The notes under the pieces were generated by a model that was not told the origin of the DNA, ran no database searches, and worked only from the letters and a program-made list of their open reading frames with translations. Shown here piece by piece: positions 35,993 to 43,911 of a stretch of DNA of 64,000 nt. A program made the position numbers and the translations under genes. The stretch is from Ralstonia sp. UBA689. Lineage in GTDB: Bacteria > Pseudomonadota > Gammaproteobacteria > Burkholderiales > Burkholderiaceae. The stretch is from assembly GCF_002298975.1 (NCBI RefSeq), contig NZ_DBMV01000031.1, positions 1 through 64,000 of the forward strand. Direction: 5' to 3'. Each line of letters begins with the position of its first letter. Position 1 is the stretch's first letter.

Positions 35993-36631
35993 TTAGCGGA
36001 TGCCCAGCATCTTATGGGTTTGCAACGACAGGCGCCAGCGCGGACGACGCTGGCACAGTTCAACGGCGAGCGCCGTATTCTGCCGCGCGAGCGGCCCGTC
36101 CATGGCCTGCAGGAAGAAATGCTGGAAATCCAGCCGTTCGTATGCGTCCAGGTCCTGGCCCTCTTGCGGGATCACGACCTTCAGCTCATCGCCACGCTTG
36201 ACGACCAGCTCCGCGCCCATCTTCGGGCTGACGCACACCCAGTCGATGCCCTCGGGCACGGCGATGGTGCCGTTGGTCTCGATGGCGATTTCGAAGCCGC
36301 GCGCGTGCAGCGCGTCGATGAGGGGCTTGTCGAGTTGCAGCAGCGGCTCGCCGCCGGTGCAGATGACCAGCGGCTTGCCGCCCGTGGCGTCGGCCGGCCA
36401 TTGCCCGGCGACGGTATCGGCCAGGGCATCCGCGGTGGTGTATTTGCCGCCTTGCGTGCCGTCCGTGCCGACGAAGTCGGTGTCACAGAACTGGCAGACG
36501 GCTGTGGTGCGATCGGCCTCGCGTCCACTCCAGAGATTGCAGCCGGCAAAGCGGCAGAAGACGGCTGCGCGGCCAGTGTTGGCACCCTCGCCTTGCAGCG
36601 TGTAGAAAACTTCCTTGACAGCGTAAGTCAT
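35993..36631 (-). CDS. queE: 7-carboxy-7-deazaguanine synthase (QueE)
   Basis: A 212-residue radical SAM enzyme that rearranges the QueD product to 7-carboxy-7-deazaguanine. The cluster cysteines are Cys31, Cys46 and Cys49, the CX14CX2C variant known from Burkholderia QueE instead of the standard CX3CX2C. GGEPLLQLD is also present. QueC, the next enzyme, is not next to it. The long hairpin at 36736-36828 lies in the presumed leader region. Confidence 0.94.
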   Translation of the reverse strand: MTYAVKEVFYTLQGEGANTGRAAVFCRFAGCNLWSGREADRTTAVCQFCDTDFVGTDGTQGGKYTTADALADTVAGQWPADATGGKPLVICTGGEPLLQLDKPLIDALHARGFEIAIETNGTIAVPEGIDWVCVSPKMGAELVVKRGDELKVVIPQEGQDLDAYERLDFQHFFLQAMDGPLARQNTALAVELCQRRPRWRLSLQTHKMLGIR

Positions 36632-36735
36632 GTCTGAACGGTGGCATTCACAGGAAACTGCTCAATTCCCGCGCAAACCGTACCAGTACCCACTAGTGAT
36701 TAACTCGATATTGTTTCACAAATCGAGCTTGGCGT

Positions 36736-36828
36736 CGCGAACACGGCCTGCCTGGCGTTGTTGCGCCGCCTTGCCGTACTTCAATACTGCCTGCGTCGGC
36801 GCGCCTAGCCAGGCGGGCCGTGTTCGCG
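36736..36828. repeat. Long imperfect hairpin / palindromic repeat element
   Basis: The 21-base arm starting CGCGAACACGGCCTGCC (36736-36756) pairs with GCCAGGCGGGCCGTGTTCGC at 36808-36828 with one mismatch. Inner segments GCGCCGCCTTGCCGTA (36763-36778) and TACTGCCTGCGTCGGCGC (36785-36802) pair further, so the whole 93 bases can fold as one stem. It lies between the small minus-strand gene ending at 36833 and queE starting at 36631. It could be a dispersed REP-like element, a terminator/attenuator, or a structured leader. Confidence 0.6.
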
Positions 36829-36832
36829 TCAC

Positions 36833-36970
36833 CTATCCGCAGAAGGACGCCAGCGTCACAAACGAAAACGCGCCCTCAGGCGTCAACCACGCCGAAAAGA
36901 CAGCCGCGGCACCAGCAATCGCCAGCGCCCACGCCGCCCATTGTTTGACTCGCTCGCTCATGCCGTTCAT
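36833..36970 (-). CDS. Small membrane peptide coupled to an MFS gene (45 residues)
   Basis: Not captured by a size cut-off but credible: MNGMSERVKQWAAWALAIAG, a single hydrophobic segment to about residue 28, then WLTPEGAFSFVTLASFCG. Its ATG overlaps the TGA of the MFS transporter gene as ATGA, a sign of translational coupling. A second start (MSERVK) lies nine bases later. I know no family. It may be a small subunit or regulator of the transporter, or a chance ORF; the overlap favours a real gene. Confidence 0.5.
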   Translation of the reverse strand: MNGMSERVKQWAAWALAIAGAAAVFSAWLTPEGAFSFVTLASFCG

Positions 36971-38193
36971 GCCGCTGGCGCCAGCTTTGTCGCGGTCGGG
37001 CGCGCCAGTTGGCGATCGTCGATCGGCCAGTGCAGCAGCGCGGCCACTACGCCCAGCGCCATCGCGCCAAACCAGATCGCATCGTACGAATGCAGGTGGT
37101 CATACACCACGCCGCCCAGCCACACGCCCAGGAATGCGCCAATCTGGTGGCCCAGGAACACAAAACCGAACAGCGTGCCGATATAGCGCACCCCAAACAC
37201 CTGCGACAGCACCCCATTGGTAAGCGGCACCGTGCCCAGCCACAGCAGCCCCATCACGATGGCAAACCCATACAACGTGGCCGGCGACAGCGGCAGCAGG
37301 ATGAACAGCGCAATCGCCGCCGTGCGGATCAGGTACAGCAGCGACAGCAGATACTTGCGCCGGAACAACCCGCCCAGCGCGCCGCAGTAATACGTGCCGA
37401 CGACGTTGGCGGCGGCAATCAGCGCCAGCGCGATCATGCCGTGGCGCGCCGTGAGCCCCTTGTCGAGCAGATACGCCGGCATGTGCGCGCCGATGAACGC
37501 GAGCTGGAATCCGCACGTCAGAAAACCGAGATTCAGCAACCAGAAGCCCGGATGCGAGAACGCCTCGCGGATGGCGGCACCCATGCTCTGATGCGCCTCC
37601 TGCGCGGCGCTCGCCGCCGCCCGTTCACGCAGCGGCGCGGCCAGTGGCAGGAACACCGTCATCACGATCGCCATGACCACCAGCGCCGTCACCCAGCCGA
37701 CCGTGCTGAGCAGCTCCTGCGCCGTCGGCACCATCACGAACTGGCCGACACCGCCCACTGCACCCGCCACGCCCAGTGCCCAGCTCCGCCGCTCGGGCGG
37801 CGTAAGCCGGCTGATGGCGCCGTACACAACGCCGAACGAAGTGCCCGACAGCCCCAACCCGATCAGCCCGCCGGCCGAGAGCGTAAAGCCCAGCGGCGTG
37901 CCCGCATGCGCCATCAGCAGCAAACCCAGCGCATAAACCACGATGCCCGCGACGACCACCTTGGCCGCCCCGTAGCGATCGGCAAGCATGCCCGCAAACG
38001 GCTGTGCCGCGCCCCAGACCAGGTTCTGCAGCGCGATGGCCAGGCCAAAGGTTTCGCGCGTCCAGCCGTGATCCATGGTGATCGGCACGAGGAACAGGCC
38101 CTGCACGTGGCGGATACCCAGCGCAAGGCCAATCACCGCGCCGCCGGCCAGCACCGGCAGCCAGGGCGATTGCATGAGGGATTTCGATGTCAT
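36967..38193 (-). CDS. MFS transporter (12-TM, OFA/monocarboxylate-like)
   Basis: A 408-residue transporter with 12 hydrophobic segments and a motif-A-like GMLADRYGAAKVV. The opening ALGIRHVQGLFLVPITMDHGWTR resembles the oxalate/formate or monocarboxylate-type MFS group. It is divergent from the LysR gene at 38332, and a perfect dyad (38289-38311) lies between. The ATG at 38193 has GGAG upstream; Met at 38226 would add 11 residues. Substrate unknown. Confidence 0.85.
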   Translation of the reverse strand: MTSKSLMQSPWLPVLAGGAVIGLALGIRHVQGLFLVPITMDHGWTRETFGLAIALQNLVWGAAQPFAGMLADRYGAAKVVVAGIVVYALGLLLMAHAGTPLGFTLSAGGLIGLGLSGTSFGVVYGAISRLTPPERRSWALGVAGAVGGVGQFVMVPTAQELLSTVGWVTALVVMAIVMTVFLPLAAPLRERAAASAAQEAHQSMGAAIREAFSHPGFWLLNLGFLTCGFQLAFIGAHMPAYLLDKGLTARHGMIALALIAAANVVGTYYCGALGGLFRRKYLLSLLYLIRTAAIALFILLPLSPATLYGFAIVMGLLWLGTVPLTNGVLSQVFGVRYIGTLFGFVFLGHQIGAFLGVWLGGVVYDHLHSYDAIWFGAMALGVVAALLHWPIDDRQLARPTATKLAPAA

Positions 38194-38288
38194 AAGGAGG
38201 TTCTCCGTTGCGGCTGGCATTCCCATCTCGCAAGCGTGCGTTTAACTGGAATGTCGCCCGATGGCTTATTAAACTTCCGCATATCCCT

Positions 38289-38311
38289 GTTCTCAACTGA
38301 TCTTTGAGAAC
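38289..38311. promoter_or_regulatory. Perfect 8-bp dyad in the MFS/LysR divergent promoter
   Basis: GTTCTCAA (38289-38296), seven bases, TTGAGAAC (38304-38311). It lies 20 bases before the LysR ATG at 38332 and is the natural candidate for the binding site of that regulator. Confidence 0.6.
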
Positions 38312-38331
38312 GTTTCACATGAGGAATTCGC

Positions 38332-39276
38332 ATGTCGACTCCCCTTGTCCGGCTGGCATCGCTGGATCTGCTGCGCGGTTTCGTGGCCGTAGGCCGACGC
38401 ATGAGCATCACGCTGGCGGCCGATGACCTGTGCCTGACGCAATCGGCGGTCAGCCGCCAGATATCAGCCCTGGAAGAGACGCTGGGCGTGAAGTTGCTGG
38501 TGCGCGGGCACCGCTCGATTGCCTTCACGCCAGAGGGCGAGCGCCTGTTCCGCAGCGCCGACAGCGCCGTGCAGCAGTTGCAGGACGCCATCGGCGCCAT
38601 TCGCGTGGCAGCCGAGCGCCGGCCCGTGACGATCACCGCCAGCATCGGCGTGACGGGCCTGTGGCTGCTGCCGCGTCTGGCGCGCTTTCAGCAGCAGCAC
38701 CCCGACATCGACGTGCGCGTCGCCACCAACAACCGCCTGATCGACCTCAAGAACGAAGGCATCGAACTGGCGATCCGCTACTGCCCGCCGGGCGATGCGC
38801 CGCCCGGTGCGGTCCGCCTGTTTGGGGAAACCGTGGCCCCGGTCGCGCACCCGTCGCTGGGCCTGCGCATGCTCGATTCCCCCGAGGCGCTGGCCGGCCA
38901 GACCTTGCTCGACTTCGACGACCGCGACCTGCGCCGCCCGTGGCTGCAATGGACCGACTGGCTGGCCGCTGCAGGCTGGAGCCACGCCAAGCCCCGCACC
39001 GTGCTGCGCTTCAACCAGCACGACCAGATCATCCATGCCGCCGTGGCCGGCCAAGGCATTGCGCTTGGCCGGCTGGAGCTGATTACGCCGCTGCTCGCCG
39101 ACGGCCGCCTGGTGACGGTGCCGACCACGGCCCCCGGCGTGCGCAATGCGCATTCGTACTGGCTGATCCAGGCTGAAGCCACTCCGCGTCGCGACGTGCG
39201 TGACGTGGCCGCGTGGATCTGCGCGGAAGCGGCGGCTCAGGCATCGCATGCACCCAGCGCATCCGAACTTGCATGA
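38332..39276 (+). CDS. LysR-type regulator (GcvA-like)
   Basis: A 314-residue LysR protein with HTH LAADDLCLTQSAVSRQISAL and FTPEGERLF after it, a pattern seen in GcvA-like regulators. The effector domain has VRVATNNRLIDLKNEGIELA. It is divergent from the MFS transporter at 36967-38193 and upstream of the oxygenase gene at 39343 on the same strand (66-base gap), so it could control either or both. Confidence 0.85.
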   Translation: MSTPLVRLASLDLLRGFVAVGRRMSITLAADDLCLTQSAVSRQISALEETLGVKLLVRGHRSIAFTPEGERLFRSADSAVQQLQDAIGAIRVAAERRPVTITASIGVTGLWLLPRLARFQQQHPDIDVRVATNNRLIDLKNEGIELAIRYCPPGDAPPGAVRLFGETVAPVAHPSLGLRMLDSPEALAGQTLLDFDDRDLRRPWLQWTDWLAAAGWSHAKPRTVLRFNQHDQIIHAAVAGQGIALGRLELITPLLADGRLVTVPTTAPGVRNAHSYWLIQAEATPRRDVRDVAAWICAEAAAQASHAPSASELA

Positions 39277-39342
39277 AATGCGGTTGAGCGCACGCGGCGG
39301 CCCGCGTGTAATGCTGCCAACAACATCCACGTTGGAGGCTGC

Positions 39343-40191
39343 ATGGACACCCGCACCCGAACGCAAACGGTGGTTGGCGGCCTGAGTTACCTGAGTCACA
39401 CCAGACCGGGCACCGCCACGCCCATCAACTACATGTATCCGCCGCCCGCAGGCGAGCCCTGGCAGACGTGCGAATACGAGTTGCGCGATGTCGGCATCGC
39501 CGACATGCGCACGGCCGAGACGCCTGAGCTGGAACGCGAGGGGTTCATCCTCGCCGTCGCGCCCACGCGCATGACGAATTTCCAGGACGAAGACGCCATC
39601 CGCGCGATCTACTACGCGGAAATCATTGAACTCGCCCTCGCTGCCACGGGCGCCCGCCGCGCTTACGTGTTCGACCACCTCGTGCGCAGGCGTGACCCCA
39701 GCCGCCCCGCCCTTACGTTTGGGCGTGAAGGCGATGGCGCGCCCTCCGCCGTCGGCCGCATCCACAACGACTACACCGAAGCCTCCGGCCGCCTGCGCCT
39801 GGGCCGCGTGCTGACCGATCCGGCAGAGGCTGCCGCCATCGGCCGCTACGGCATCGTCAACATCTGGCGCTCCATCCGCGGGCCGGTGCTCGACACCCCG
39901 CTGGCCCTGTGCGATGCACGCAGCGTGAATGCCGCCGACCTCGTCGCCGCACAAATCCGCTACCCCACACGCACCGGCGAGCTGTACCTTGCCACCCACA
40001 GCCCGCGCCACCGCTGGTGGTACGCATCGGCCATCGACCGGCACGAGGCGCTGGTTTTCAAGCAATACGACTCTCAGGCGAGCGGCGTGGCGCGCTTTAC
40101 GCCGCATGCCGCGTTCGTCCATCCCGATGTGCCGGCCGGCACGCCGCCGCGCGAAAGCATCGAAATTCGCTGCCTGGTGGTCTATGACTAA
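39343..40191 (+). CDS. CmcJ/NvfI-family putative oxygenase
   Basis: A 282-residue protein resembling the CmcJ/NvfI/GA4-desaturase-like group, with VFDHLVRRRDPSRP, GRIHNDYTEASG (likely H-x-D-type iron-binding pair), YGIVNIWRSIRGPV, LYLATHSPRHRWWYA and ALVFKQYDS. Members include 2-oxoglutarate/Fe(II)-dependent enzymes of antibiotic, fungal and plant-hormone metabolism; bacterial homologues outside such clusters have unknown roles. Its stop overlaps the next gene by eight bases, so it forms a unit with the isomerase and lyase that follow. Confidence 0.75.
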   Translation: MDTRTRTQTVVGGLSYLSHTRPGTATPINYMYPPPAGEPWQTCEYELRDVGIADMRTAETPELEREGFILAVAPTRMTNFQDEDAIRAIYYAEIIELALAATGARRAYVFDHLVRRRDPSRPALTFGREGDGAPSAVGRIHNDYTEASGRLRLGRVLTDPAEAAAIGRYGIVNIWRSIRGPVLDTPLALCDARSVNAADLVAAQIRYPTRTGELYLATHSPRHRWWYASAIDRHEALVFKQYDSQASGVARFTPHAAFVHPDVPAGTPPRESIEIRCLVVYD

Positions 40192-40855
40192 GTTCACCCC
40201 TTACAACGCCACCTGGGAAGCGCTCGTGCCGACACCCACCGTCGAATTCTGGTTCGACTTCGCCAGCAACTACAGCTACCCGAGCGTCATGCGCATCGAA
40301 GCCGCCGCTCTGCGCCAGGGCGTGAGCGTGGTTTGGAAGCCATTCCTGCTGGGGCCGATCTTCCAGTCGCTTGGCTGGGCCAGCTCACCGTTCGTGCTGC
40401 AGAAAGCCAAGGGCGATTACATGTGGCAGGACATCGCACGCGAATGCCACAAGATTGGCGTGCCGTGGACGCGGCCCAGCACCTTCCCGCGCAACTCCGT
40501 ACTGCCGCTGCGCGTCGCCCTGCTGGGCGCGGATCAGCCGTGGATCGGCGCGTTCTGCCAGCGCATCATGCTGCGCAACTTCGCGCAGGACCGCGACATC
40601 CACACGCCCGAAGCGGTGGCGGAAGAACTGGCCGCGCTCAGTTTGCCCGCCGAGGCGATCCTGTCCGAAGCCCAGTCCGATGCGAACAACCCACGCCTGC
40701 GCGAGCATACGCACGCCGCGCAGATTCGTGGCATCTTTGGCGCTCCCATGTTCTTTGTCGGCGACGCGATGTTCTGGGGCAATGACCGCTTGGACGACGC
40801 GCTCGCCTGTGCCGCAGAACTGCATTCCAACCCCCATTCACTTCAAACTGGATAG
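40184..40855 (+). CDS. DsbA-like 2-hydroxychromene-2-carboxylate isomerase-type protein
   Basis: A 223-residue thioredoxin-fold protein of the kappa-GST/HCCA isomerase group: VEFWFDFASNYSYPSVMRIE near the start with Ser rather than Cys at the active position, and GIFGAPMFFVGDAMFWGNDR near the end. Known members isomerise hydroxychromene carboxylates in naphthalene breakdown using glutathione. The ATG at 40184 overlaps the oxygenase stop. The real substrate is unknown; no naphthalene genes are nearby. Confidence 0.82.
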   Translation: MTKFTPYNATWEALVPTPTVEFWFDFASNYSYPSVMRIEAAALRQGVSVVWKPFLLGPIFQSLGWASSPFVLQKAKGDYMWQDIARECHKIGVPWTRPSTFPRNSVLPLRVALLGADQPWIGAFCQRIMLRNFAQDRDIHTPEAVAEELAALSLPAEAILSEAQSDANNPRLREHTHAAQIRGIFGAPMFFVGDAMFWGNDRLDDALACAAELHSNPHSLQTG

Positions 40856-40858
40856 TTC

Positions 40859-41686
40859 ATGCCGACTCAGACTGAAAAAGCCCACGCCTTCCGCGCGCTG
40901 CACGAGCGCAGCGGCACCTTCGTCATCCCCAACCCGTGGGATCCGGGCTCGGCCCGGCTGCTGGCTACGATGGGCTTCGAGGCGCTTACCAGCACCAGCG
41001 CGGGCTTTGCCTTCTCGCGCGGGTTGCCGGACTACGGCGTCGGCCGCGATACCATCCTCGCGCACGTCGCCGACCTAGCCGCGGCCACCGATCTGCCCAC
41101 GGCCGCAGATCTGGAAAACGGTTTTGGCGACGATCCCGAAACCGTGGCTGAGACCATCCGCCTGGCCGGCGCCACCGGCATCGTCGGCGGCTCGATCGAG
41201 GACGCTACCGGCCGCGCCGACGCGCCCATCTACCCGTTTGAAGCCTCTGTTGAACGCGTACGTGCTGCCGTGGAAGCCGCACGCTCGCTGCCCTTTCCCT
41301 TCACGCTCACCGCGCGCGCCGAAAACCACCTGAACGGCCGCAACGATCTGGCCGACACCATCCGCCGCCTGCAGGCCTTTCAGGACGCTGGCGCCGACGT
41401 GCTCTACGCGCCCGGCCTGAAAACGCGCGAAGAGATCGCCACCGTGCTGCGCGAGATCGATCGCCCGCTCAACGTGTTGATGGGTTTTGCCGAAGGCAAC
41501 CTGAGCGTGGCGGAACTGACCGAACTGGGCGTCAAGCGCATCAGCGTGGGCGCCGCACTGGCCCGCGCGGCGCAGGGGGCCTTCCTGCGCGCGGCGGAGG
41601 AACTGCGCACCACGGGCACCTTTGCCTTTGCGTGTGATGCGGCGAGCGGGGCCAAGCTCAACGGATTGTTTGCACCGTTTGCCTGA
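40859..41686 (+). CDS. Isocitrate lyase / PEP mutase-family protein
   Basis: A 275-residue member of the PEP mutase/ICL superfamily: FVIPNPWDPGSARLLATMGF, TSTSAGFAFSRGLPDYG, the metal-site ADLENGFGDDPE, GGSIEDATGR and LPFTLTARAENHL-like stretch. The Cys of the KKCGH loop of isocitrate lyase is absent, so a different C-C or C-P chemistry, or an oxaloacetate decarboxylase-like activity, is likely. It starts three bases after the isomerase gene and precedes an MFS gene by 13 bases, so all are probably cotranscribed. Confidence 0.82.
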   Translation: MPTQTEKAHAFRALHERSGTFVIPNPWDPGSARLLATMGFEALTSTSAGFAFSRGLPDYGVGRDTILAHVADLAAATDLPTAADLENGFGDDPETVAETIRLAGATGIVGGSIEDATGRADAPIYPFEASVERVRAAVEAARSLPFPFTLTARAENHLNGRNDLADTIRRLQAFQDAGADVLYAPGLKTREEIATVLREIDRPLNVLMGFAEGNLSVAELTELGVKRISVGAALARAAQGAFLRAAEELRTTGTFAFACDAASGAKLNGLFAPFA

Positions 41687-41699
41687 ACACCCCGGGGCC

Positions 41700-42911
41700 A
41701 TGACCGACACACCGCGTCCGAGCACCCTCCGCCAGCTCCCCGCCGGGATCTGGGTGCTCGGCTGCGTCAGCCTGCTGATGGACGTCGGCTCCGAGATGAT
41801 CCACAGCCTGCTGCCGCTGTTCATGGTGTCGGCACTTGGGGCCAGTGCGCTCACAGTCGGGGTGATTGAAGGGCTGGCCGAATCGACGGCGCTCATCGTC
41901 AAGATCTTCTCGGGCGTGCTGAGCGACTACCTCGGCAAACGCAAGGGCTTGGCGGTGTTCGGCTATGCGCTGGGCGCGGTCTCCAAGCCACTGTTTGCCA
42001 TCGCGCCCACCGCCGGGATCGTGCTGACGGCGCGGCTACTGGATCGCGTTGGCAAGGGCGTGCGCGGTGCACCGCGCGATGCCTTGGTCGCAGATATCAC
42101 ACCACCCGAGTTGCGTGGTGCGGCCTTCGGATTGCGGCAGTCACTGGACACTGTCGGCGCGTTTCTCGGGCCGCTTCTGGCGGTCGGCCTGATGCTGTTG
42201 TGGGCGAACGACTTCCGGGCGGTGTTCTGGGTGGCGGTGGTGCCGGGGCTGATGTCGGTGGCACTGCTGGCGCTGGGGCTGCGCGAGCCCGAGGCCCGCG
42301 ACGGCATGCGGCGCGCCAACCCGATCCGGCGCCACAACCTCAGGCGGCTGGATGCCGCGTACTGGTGGGTGGTCGTCATTGGCGCGGTCTTCACGCTTGC
42401 GCGCTTTTCTGAGGCCTTTCTGGTGCTGCGCGCGCAGCAAGGCGGCATTCCCGTCGCGCTTGTGCCGCTGGTGATGGTGGCCATGAATGTGGTCTACGCC
42501 CTGGCAGCCTACCCGTTCGGCAATCTATCGGACCGGGTCAGTCATACCAGGCTGCTGATGCTCGGTCTGGTGGTGCTGATTGCCGCTGATCTGGTGCTCG
42601 GCATGACAGGCCACTGGGGTGTGGTGCTCGCAGGCGTGGCGCTTTGGGGCATCCATATGGGGATCACGCAGGGGCTGCTCGCCACCATGGTGGCCGATAC
42701 CGCCCCCGCCGATCTGCGCGGCACCGCCTATGGCATGTTCAACCTGGTGAGCGGGCTGGCCATGCTCGCCGCCAGCGTAGTCGCAGGGACGTTGTGGGAC
42801 AAGCTGGGCGCGGCGGCGACCTTCCATGCCGGCGCAGCGTTCTGCGTGCTCGCGCTGGGCCTGCTGGCCATCGGTCGGCCGAAGCCCGCCGGATCACGTC
42901 CGATCAAATAA
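41700..42911 (+). CDS. MFS transporter
   Basis: A 403-residue transporter with about 12 hydrophobic segments. GVLSDYLGKRKGLAV is motif A; GKGVRGAPRDALVADITPP is characteristic of a bacterial MFS subgroup often annotated as tetracycline-resistance-like or YfcJ-like. It lies 13 bases downstream of the PEP mutase-family gene and probably imports or exports a compound of that pathway. Its 3' end overlaps the convergent LysR gene by 18 bases. Confidence 0.85.
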   Translation: MTDTPRPSTLRQLPAGIWVLGCVSLLMDVGSEMIHSLLPLFMVSALGASALTVGVIEGLAESTALIVKIFSGVLSDYLGKRKGLAVFGYALGAVSKPLFAIAPTAGIVLTARLLDRVGKGVRGAPRDALVADITPPELRGAAFGLRQSLDTVGAFLGPLLAVGLMLLWANDFRAVFWVAVVPGLMSVALLALGLREPEARDGMRRANPIRRHNLRRLDAAYWWVVVIGAVFTLARFSEAFLVLRAQQGGIPVALVPLVMVAMNVVYALAAYPFGNLSDRVSHTRLLMLGLVVLIAADLVLGMTGHWGVVLAGVALWGIHMGITQGLLATMVADTAPADLRGTAYGMFNLVSGLAMLAASVVAGTLWDKLGAAATFHAGAAFCVLALGLLAIGRPKPAGSRPIK

Positions 42912-43805
42912 GCCCGGCGCGCGCCCGAACCATTCCGCCAGGAAATCCAGCATCGCTCGCAGCGCTGCGGGCATCTGCCTGCGCGAGCTGTAGACGCCGT
43001 GGATGCCTAACTTCTGCGGCACAAGCTCGGGCAGCAGGCGCACGAGTCGGCCACTGGCAATGAGGGGAGCCGCCGCAAACACCGGTTGCAGCGCAATGCC
43101 TGCACCCTCGCTGGCGGCGGCCAGCAGCGCCATCGTCTCGTTCGCGCTCAGATTGCCTCCCACGGGCACGTCAGACGGTGTGCCCGTCTTGGCGTTGGTG
43201 AACCTCCACAGGCTCTTGCCAAAGTACGAGTACGTCAGGCAGTTGTGCACCGCCAGCTCGTCCACGCGGTGAGGCATGCCATGGGCGGCCAGATAGGACG
43301 GCGCAGCCACCACCACGGAATCACACATGCCCAGCGGCCGCGCGATCAGGTTCGGGTCAAGATCATTGGTGATGCGCACGGCCAGGTCGATGCGCTCTTC
43401 CACCAGATTGACGGTGCGGTTGTCGACGACCAGGTCGACAGCAGTTTGCGGATAGCGCCGCAAATAGGCCGTCACCGCCGCGCCCAGCACCTGCTGTGCG
43501 AGCGACTGCGCGCAGGCAATGCGCAGCAGGCCGCGCGGCGTGTCGGCCTCGGGGCCGTCGGCCACCGCCATCTGTGCAGCAATCTCCAGCATCTGCCGGC
43601 AACGCGCGAGCGTCGCCTCTCCAGCGGGAGTCAGGCTGATGCGGCGCGTGGTCCGGTGCAGCAGGCGTGCGCCGGACCAGTCCTCCATCTGCGCGAGGTA
43701 GCGCGTGACCATGGCGCGCGACATGTCGAGCCCCTCGGCGGCGGCGCTCAGGCTGCCACGCTCGACAATCGACACAAACACCTCGGCAGCGGTAATGCGA
43801 TCCAT
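42894..43805 (-). CDS. LysR-type regulator
   Basis: A 303-residue LysR protein: MDRITAAEVFVSIVERGSLS with HTH SAAAEGLDMSRAMVTRYLAQ, and a CrgA/AaeR-type effector domain (LLRIACAQSLAQQVLGAAVT). It is divergent from the MBL-fold gene at 43912 with 106 bases between, containing a perfect dyad overlapping its own start codon. It most likely represses itself and controls the MBL gene. Confidence 0.85.
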   Translation of the reverse strand: MDRITAAEVFVSIVERGSLSAAAEGLDMSRAMVTRYLAQMEDWSGARLLHRTTRRISLTPAGEATLARCRQMLEIAAQMAVADGPEADTPRGLLRIACAQSLAQQVLGAAVTAYLRRYPQTAVDLVVDNRTVNLVEERIDLAVRITNDLDPNLIARPLGMCDSVVVAAPSYLAAHGMPHRVDELAVHNCLTYSYFGKSLWRFTNAKTGTPSDVPVGGNLSANETMALLAAASEGAGIALQPVFAAAPLIASGRLVRLLPELVPQKLGIHGVYSSRRQMPAALRAMLDFLAEWFGRAPGLFDRT

Positions 43806-43832
43806 ATTTGATCGATTGACGCAACAAATATG
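43803..43832. promoter_or_regulatory. Perfect 8-bp dyad overlapping the LysR start codon
   Basis: CATATTTG (43803-43810), 14 bases, CAAATATG (43825-43832). The CAT at 43803-43805 is the start codon of the minus-strand LysR gene, so occupation would block its translation initiation region or promoter. The other half faces the MBL-fold gene. Confidence 0.5.
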
Positions 43833-43911
43833 CGCATCTTAGGCGGTTTTTCGACCGAATCAAGCAATCTACAGTAGCGGCATTGCAATCGCACCCGTTC
43901 GGAGAACCCCG

